Assembly (NCBI GenBank): GCA_026415015.1
Contig: JAOAHW010000042.1
Span: 1 to 18,576 of the forward strand
Source of the DNA: Syntrophorhabdaceae bacterium
GTDB taxonomy: Bacteria; Desulfobacterota; Syntrophorhabdia; Syntrophorhabdales; Syntrophorhabdaceae
Length of the DNA: 18,576 bases
Reading direction: 5' to 3'
The translations under genes were made by a program, and so were the position numbers. A model generated the notes under the pieces. That model was not told the DNA's origin. It searched no databases and worked only from the letters and a program-made list of their open reading frames with translations. The stretch's first letter is position 1, and the number at the start of each line of letters is the position of its first letter. Below are positions 15,258 through 18,576 of the stretch, one piece after another.

Positions 15258-15914
15258 ATGTCTAATGAATTAAAGGGAGCTATATTACAGAGGGATAAAC
15301 AGACTTATGCAATAGTCCCGAGGATGCCGCTTGGTCTTGTAACCCCTGATATCCTTGAAAAGGTAGCAGGTGTAGCCAGGAAGTATAACATACCTATCAT
15401 CAAGATTACATCTGCCCAGCGTTTAGCCCTTGTGGGTATAAAACCAGAGTCTGTAGATGAGATATGGAAGGAACTGGGATTAGATGTAGGACCTGCAATG
15501 GAGATATGTGTCCATTATGTCCAGGCATGCCCAGGGACTGCTGTATGTAGATTCGGTATCCAGGATTCCCTTGACCTTGGTGCAAGGCTTGAAAAGCTCT
15601 TTGTAGGGACAGCCCTTCCTGCCAAGGCAAAGATGGGTATCTCAGGTTGCCCCTTCAACTGTGGAGAAGGAATTGTTAAGGATTTTGGTGCATTTGGAAA
15701 AAAATCAGGCTGGACTGTCACATTCGGGGGAAATTCAGGGGCTAAACCCAGGATAGGTGATGTAATAGCAGAGGATATAAGCACTGAAGAGGTAATAGAG
15801 CTTGCAAAGAGGTGCTTTGACTACTATCGAGAAAATTCTAAGGGTAAAGAGAGGACTGCCCGCTTTATCGAGCGTATTGGTATTGAAGAGTTTAAAAAGG
15901 CAGTGTTGAAATAG
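15258..15914 (+). CDS. Small siroheme/[4Fe-4S] sulfite or nitrite reductase-like protein
   Basis: A 218-residue stand-alone protein. The first part (about 5-60) is the ferredoxin-like half-domain of nitrite/sulfite reductases, with TSAQRLAL (51-58; Arg55 in the siroheme-contact position). The second part carries the siroheme-[4Fe-4S] ligand pattern C-x5-C (Cys91, Cys97) and C-x3-C (Cys131, Cys135). Its size matches the small low-spin 'assimilatory-type' sulfite reductases known from sulfate and sulfur reducers, not the 450-570-residue assimilatory enzymes or NirB. The reaction would be six-electron reduction of sulfite or nitrite; which one is open. The start is set by a perfect AGGAGGTGA (15245-15253) before this ATG; an upstream in-frame ATG at 15225 lacks one. 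CobA-HemD upstream could feed siroheme. Confidence 0.88.
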   Translation: MSNELKGAILQRDKQTYAIVPRMPLGLVTPDILEKVAGVARKYNIPIIKITSAQRLALVGIKPESVDEIWKELGLDVGPAMEICVHYVQACPGTAVCRFGIQDSLDLGARLEKLFVGTALPAKAKMGISGCPFNCGEGIVKDFGAFGKKSGWTVTFGGNSGAKPRIGDVIAEDISTEEVIELAKRCFDYYRENSKGKERTARFIERIGIEEFKKAVLK

Positions 15915-15926
15915 CAAGGGACATAA

Positions 15927-15969
15927 GATGGCCTGTCAATTTGGTTTTAAACCTCTGAGGCAGGCCATC
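15927..15969. terminator. GC-rich hairpin downstream of the sulfite reductase-like gene (terminator candidate)
   Basis: GATGGCCTG (15927-15935) and CAGGCCATC (15961-15969) are perfect 9-base arms around a 25-base loop that holds a second short palindrome, GGTT-TTA-AACC (15943-15953). It starts 13 bases after the stop codon. No clear T-run follows, so it may be an RNA-stabilising or factor-dependent 3' structure. The rest of the 15915-16103 gap holds the channel promoter. Confidence 0.4.
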
Positions 15970-16053
15970 AATTTAGTGCCTTTGAGATAGTAACCCGATT
16001 TAATATTATTTGTCATGGCAAAAAAGGAGTTCTCTTTTAAATTGGGGAAATTA

Positions 16054-16082
16054 TTTACATCTCCCATAGAACTTTATATTAT
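16054..16082 (+). promoter_or_regulatory. Sigma70-like promoter of the K+ channel gene
   Basis: TTTACA (16054-16059, 5 of 6), a 17-base spacer and TATTAT (16077-16082, 5 of 6). Initiation near 16089 gives a leader of about 15 bases before the ATG at 16104, with no clear Shine-Dalgarno sequence. Confidence 0.6.
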
Positions 16083-16103
16083 AAACATGGTAGATAGCTA
16101 AAT

Positions 16104-17132
16104 ATGTTTCCAAAAAGACTCCGTCAAATGCTTGTTATAATCCTTTTGATTATAATAGCAGGGACTATAGGTTTCAAGTTAACAGGTAGTGAGAATATAT
16201 CTATCCTTGATGCACTCTTTATGACAGCCATCACTATCTCTACTGTTGGCTATGGAGACTACGCTGGTATAGATAAAAGCCCAGCCGGGAAGATCTTTAC
16301 TATTATTTTTATATTTCTCGGTGCAGGTGTTATTGCCTATCTCTTTACCACCCTCGCTGCATATATAGTTGAGGGTGAACTGAAGGAGGTTTTCAGGAGG
16401 AGGAGCATGGAGAAAAGGATAGAGAAAATGAAAGACCATTATATAGTTTGCGGTATTGGTATGGTCGGTCTCTACATTGTAAATGAGTTGTATCAGACAA
16501 GAAGGCCTCAGGTGGCTATAGACCTCCACGAAAATAAACTTGAAATCCTTCAGATGCACAATATTAATATTGACCTTATAGTAGGTGATTCAACAGAAAA
16601 TGAGATTCTTGAAAAGGCCAATGTAAGCAAGGCAAAGGGTCTTTTTGCCACCACCAATTCTGATAATGATAATATAGTAATCGTCCTTACAGCAAAACAG
16701 ATAAACCCTTCATTAAAGATTGTATCCCGTTGTAATGACACAAAAAACCTCGACAAATTAAAAAGGGCAGGTGCAGATGCAGTGGTTGCCCTCAACTATA
16801 TCGGTGGATTAAGGATGGCATCAGAGATGGTGAGACCCAATGTCACGAGTTTCCTTGACAAGATGTTAAGGGACAAGGAGTCTCCCTTGAGGGTTGATGA
16901 GGTTCAGATACCCAAGGAATCACCATATGTGGGAAAGAGGGTATGTGATATAGACTTCAGAAGCATGGGGAACGCCCTACTTGTGGCACTAAGGAGGTCA
17001 GACGGTCACTGGATATATAACCCTTTGCCTGATACGATTCTTGAGAGGGATATGAACATGATCCTCCTTGCCACTGTGGAGGAACGGGAGATCCTTGAGA
17101 GGCTTGTAGCTCCCATAAATAAAACAGCTTAG
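16104..17132 (+). CDS. Two-transmembrane K+ channel with RCK (TrkA-N/TrkA-C) regulatory domain
   Basis: A 342-residue MthK/Kch-like potassium channel of the inner membrane. TM1 is about 8-26, the pore helix about 33-45, the selectivity filter TVGYGD at 47-52 and TM2 about 62-88. A charged linker (92-110) leads to the RCK N-domain (about 111-230) with GIGMVG (117-122) and Asp140 at the end of beta2, the pattern for NAD(H) binding. A TrkA-C domain follows (about 260-335). All parts are intact. The channel should be a tetramer with a cytoplasmic gating ring; its ligand (nucleotide, Ca2+ or other) cannot be read from sequence. It has its own promoter and no obvious link to neighbours. Confidence 0.93.
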   Translation: MFPKRLRQMLVIILLIIIAGTIGFKLTGSENISILDALFMTAITISTVGYGDYAGIDKSPAGKIFTIIFIFLGAGVIAYLFTTLAAYIVEGELKEVFRRRSMEKRIEKMKDHYIVCGIGMVGLYIVNELYQTRRPQVAIDLHENKLEILQMHNINIDLIVGDSTENEILEKANVSKAKGLFATTNSDNDNIVIVLTAKQINPSLKIVSRCNDTKNLDKLKRAGADAVVALNYIGGLRMASEMVRPNVTSFLDKMLRDKESPLRVDEVQIPKESPYVGKRVCDIDFRSMGNALLVALRRSDGHWIYNPLPDTILERDMNMILLATVEEREILERLVAPINKTA

Positions 17133-17143
17133 AAATTTTTTAA

Positions 17144-17172
17144 ATGACAAGTTTATTTTCTGGTGCTATAAG
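17144..17172 (+). promoter_or_regulatory. Extended -10 sigma70 promoter of the radical SAM gene
   Basis: ATGACA (17144-17149, 5 of 6), a 17-base spacer ending in the extended -10 TGC, and TATAAG (17167-17172, 5 of 6). Initiation at about 17178-17180 lies one to three bases before the ATG at 17181, so the transcript would be leaderless or nearly so. Confidence 0.6.
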
Positions 17173-17180
17173 TATTAATA

Positions 17181-18251
17181 ATGATTAAGTTTGAAAATTT
17201 TTTTGATTCGAGAAGGTCATTTTTAAAAAAGTGCCTTCATTGTGTAATGATAGGTTATTCCTCTTTTTTTCTTCAACTCACAGGCTGTAAAAGGGACGGA
17301 AATGCAAAGGAAAGTCAAGGCCAGGTAATTTTTGTTCCTGCCTATCTTAAACTCCATAAAAATGGTGAACTTAAAAAAAAGGGTGAGAGGCTCTGGGCGA
17401 GGATGGAGGCATGTAATCTCTGTCCAAGAGAATGTGGTGCTAACCGTATAAAAGGTCAAAGGGGTTTCTGTCATTCTGATGCCCATCTTGAGGTTTCAGG
17501 TTATCACCCCCATTTTGGGGAAGAAGAACCACTTGTAGGGAGGGGAGGTTCAGGTGCCATATTCTTGACCAATTGTTCTCTTCGATGTGTGTTCTGTATA
17601 AACTGGGAGGTAAGCCAGGAAGGTATAGGCAGGCGTATAGACATAGAAAACCTTGCTCATATTATGCTGGAAATTCAAAAAAAGGGCTGTCATAATATAA
17701 ATCTGGTGACACCAACACATTATTCACCTCACATACTCCTTGCCATAGACAGGGCAGCATCAATGGGATTGAGACTGCCCATTGTGTACAATACATGTGG
17801 ATGGGAGAGGCTGGATATACTGAAAGAACTCGATGGTGTAGTAGACATCTATCTCCCTGATTTTAAATATGCCGATGGACCTATGGCAGAGAAATACTCA
17901 TCAGGGGCATCCACATATCCAGAGATCACGAAAAAGGCTATACTTGAGATGAACAGGCAGGTAGGTGTTGCAGTCCCAGCAAAAGATGGCATTTTATATA
18001 GAGGGTTGATCATCCGTCACCTTGTTATGCCTAACCGTGTTGCAGGAACAAAAAAGATAATGGAATGGATAGCAGAAAACCTGCCAAAGGATACATATGT
18101 GAATATCATGTCCCAGTATACACCTGTCTATAAGGCTAAGGATTACCCTGAGATTGCCAGGAGGATCACAAAAGAAGAATACAATGAGGCAGTGGAATGG
18201 GCTAAAAAGGCCGGGCTTACAAGACTCGATATACAGGGATATAGATTCTGA
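17181..18251 (+). CDS. PflX-like (COG1313-type) radical SAM protein with Tat motif and lipobox
   Basis: A 356-residue radical SAM protein. The cluster motif is C-x3-C-x2-C (Cys132, Cys136, Cys139, in NCSLRCVFCINWEVS). An upstream Cys set (Cys78, Cys81, Cys85, Cys97) in CPRECG...GFC is typical of the PflX group. NLVTPTHYSPHI (174-185) and MSQYTPVY (310-317) are also typical. PflX proteins resemble pyruvate formate-lyase activases, but their substrate is unknown. The odd part is the N-terminus: SRRSFLKK (10-17) matches the twin-arginine consensus, followed by an apolar stretch and LTGC (33-36), a good lipobox with Cys36. Taken at face value this is a Tat-exported lipoprotein, surprising for a SAM-dependent enzyme. 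No glycyl-radical partner is nearby. Confidence 0.88.
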   Translation: MIKFENFFDSRRSFLKKCLHCVMIGYSSFFLQLTGCKRDGNAKESQGQVIFVPAYLKLHKNGELKKKGERLWARMEACNLCPRECGANRIKGQRGFCHSDAHLEVSGYHPHFGEEEPLVGRGGSGAIFLTNCSLRCVFCINWEVSQEGIGRRIDIENLAHIMLEIQKKGCHNINLVTPTHYSPHILLAIDRAASMGLRLPIVYNTCGWERLDILKELDGVVDIYLPDFKYADGPMAEKYSSGASTYPEITKKAILEMNRQVGVAVPAKDGILYRGLIIRHLVMPNRVAGTKKIMEWIAENLPKDTYVNIMSQYTPVYKAKDYPEIARRITKEEYNEAVEWAKKAGLTRLDIQGYRF

Positions 18252-18291
18252 GATTTTTAATAAAGGTTTTATTTCGAAAAATTTTATGAAA

Positions 18292-18313
18292 AGAGGCTGC
18301 AAGAACAGCCTCT
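18292..18313 (-). terminator. Intrinsic terminator of gpmA
   Basis: AGAGGCTG (18292-18299) and CAGCCTCT (18306-18313) form a perfect 8-bp stem with a six-base loop. On the minus transcript the stem is followed by TTTTC and a further T-run, nine bases beyond the gpmA stop codon. On the plus strand the trailing sequence is less T-rich, so it may also stop the radical SAM transcript, but less surely. Confidence 0.7.
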
Positions 18314-18321
18314 ATTTCCCT

Positions 18322-18576
18322 CTATTTCTTTTTTGTCTGGTCAGCCACCTTCTGGATTGCCTTTTCTATCTCCTCTGTATCACCGAGGTAATACTTCTCA
18401 ATAGGTCTCAGATTACTGTCCAGGTGGTATACAAGGGGTATGCCTGTTGGTATATTTAAGCCAGGGATCTCTTCATCAGGGATATTATCGAGGTGCTTGA
18501 CCAGTGCCCTCAAACTGTTTCCATGGGCAACAATTATTATCTTTTTGCCCTCAAGGATTAAGGGTGAGATAACATC
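18322..18576 (-). CDS. gpmA: 2,3-bisphosphoglycerate-dependent phosphoglycerate mutase, C-terminal part (runs off right edge)
   Basis: Glycolytic/gluconeogenic enzyme interconverting 3- and 2-phosphoglycerate. The 84 visible C-terminal residues contain the strand [17 protein letters not shown] with the second catalytic His, followed by the gpmA-type segment [13 protein letters not shown] and the tail after YYLGD. This pattern fits the cofactor-dependent histidine-phosphatase family rather than cofactor-independent GpmI. The frame is open to the right edge, so the N-terminal RHG motif lies outside the window. It converges with the radical SAM gene and ends at the hairpin 18292-18313. Confidence 0.92.
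   Translation of the reverse strand, partial: DVISPLILEGKKIIIVAHGNSLRALVKHLDNIPDEEIPGLNIPTGIPLVYHLDSNLRPIEKYYLGDTEEIEKAIQKVADQTKKK

Noticed and set aside
18154..18459. Plus-strand frame of 101 codons at the right end
   Set aside because: It overlaps the end of the radical SAM gene and the antisense of gpmA, and contains the gpmA terminator.
1..18576. CRISPR array, insertion sequence, tRNA, rRNA, prophage or defence genes
   Set aside because: No repeated spacer-like units, transposase motifs, terminal repeats with target duplications, clover-leaf sequences or phage genes were seen; the window reads as ordinary chromosomal DNA.

Overview
The window is AT-rich DNA with frequent ATA and AGG codons, from a diderm (LPS-making) bacterium. 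It carries an outer-membrane assembly and lipid A operon, a fused CobA-HemD, a small siroheme sulfite reductase and a PflX-type radical SAM protein. This mix suggests an anaerobe of the Desulfobacterota or Nitrospirota type, but no rRNA or other decisive marker is present, so the lineage is an inference.

Layout. (1) Positions 1-172, minus strand: the 5' end of an unrecognised exported protein, running off the left edge. (2) Positions 173-463: a 291-base divergent intergenic region with two back-to-back sigma70-like promoters and a perfect 7-bp inverted repeat. This is the longest gene-free stretch. (3) Positions 464-11966, plus strand: one tightly packed run of eleven genes, with overlaps or gaps of 14 bases or less. 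The order is bamA, ompH/skp, lpxD, fabZ, lpxA, a Gfo/Idh/MocA oxidoreductase, lpxB, msbA, a DUF374-type acyltransferase, waaA and mazG. It ends at a bidirectional terminator. (4) Positions 11977-12180, minus strand: a cold-shock protein. (5) Positions 12328-13815: a cobA-hemD fusion for siroheme/corrinoid precursors. (6) Positions 13823-14365, minus strand: an O6-alkylguanine-DNA alkyltransferase. (7) Positions 14423-15187: an MBL-fold hydrolase. (8) Positions 15258-15914: a 218-residue siroheme [4Fe-4S] sulfite/nitrite reductase-like protein. (9) Positions 16104-17132: a two-helix K+ channel with an RCK domain. (10) Positions 17181-18251: a PflX-like radical SAM protein carrying a Tat motif and a lipobox. 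(11) Positions 18322-18576, minus strand: the C-terminal end of a phosphoglycerate mutase, running off the right edge.

The operon joins most of lipid A synthesis (LpxD, LpxA, LpxB, WaaA, a probable secondary acyltransferase), inner-membrane flipping (MsbA), fatty acid supply (FabZ) and outer-membrane protein insertion (BamA, OmpH). LpxC, LpxH/LpxI/LpxG and LpxK are not here. The oxidoreductase between lpxA and lpxB recalls GnnA of the UDP-GlcNAc3N pathway, but no GnnB-type aminotransferase accompanies it. CobA-HemD would supply precorrin-2 for siroheme, the cofactor expected in the small reductase about 1.4 kb downstream.

Most of the window is recognisable housekeeping. The points most worth a second look are the Tat/lipoprotein-type signal on a radical SAM protein, two near-consensus promoters placed so close to start codons that the transcripts should be almost leaderless, the lone Gfo/Idh/MocA gene in the lipid A operon, and several clean palindromes in the regulatory regions.
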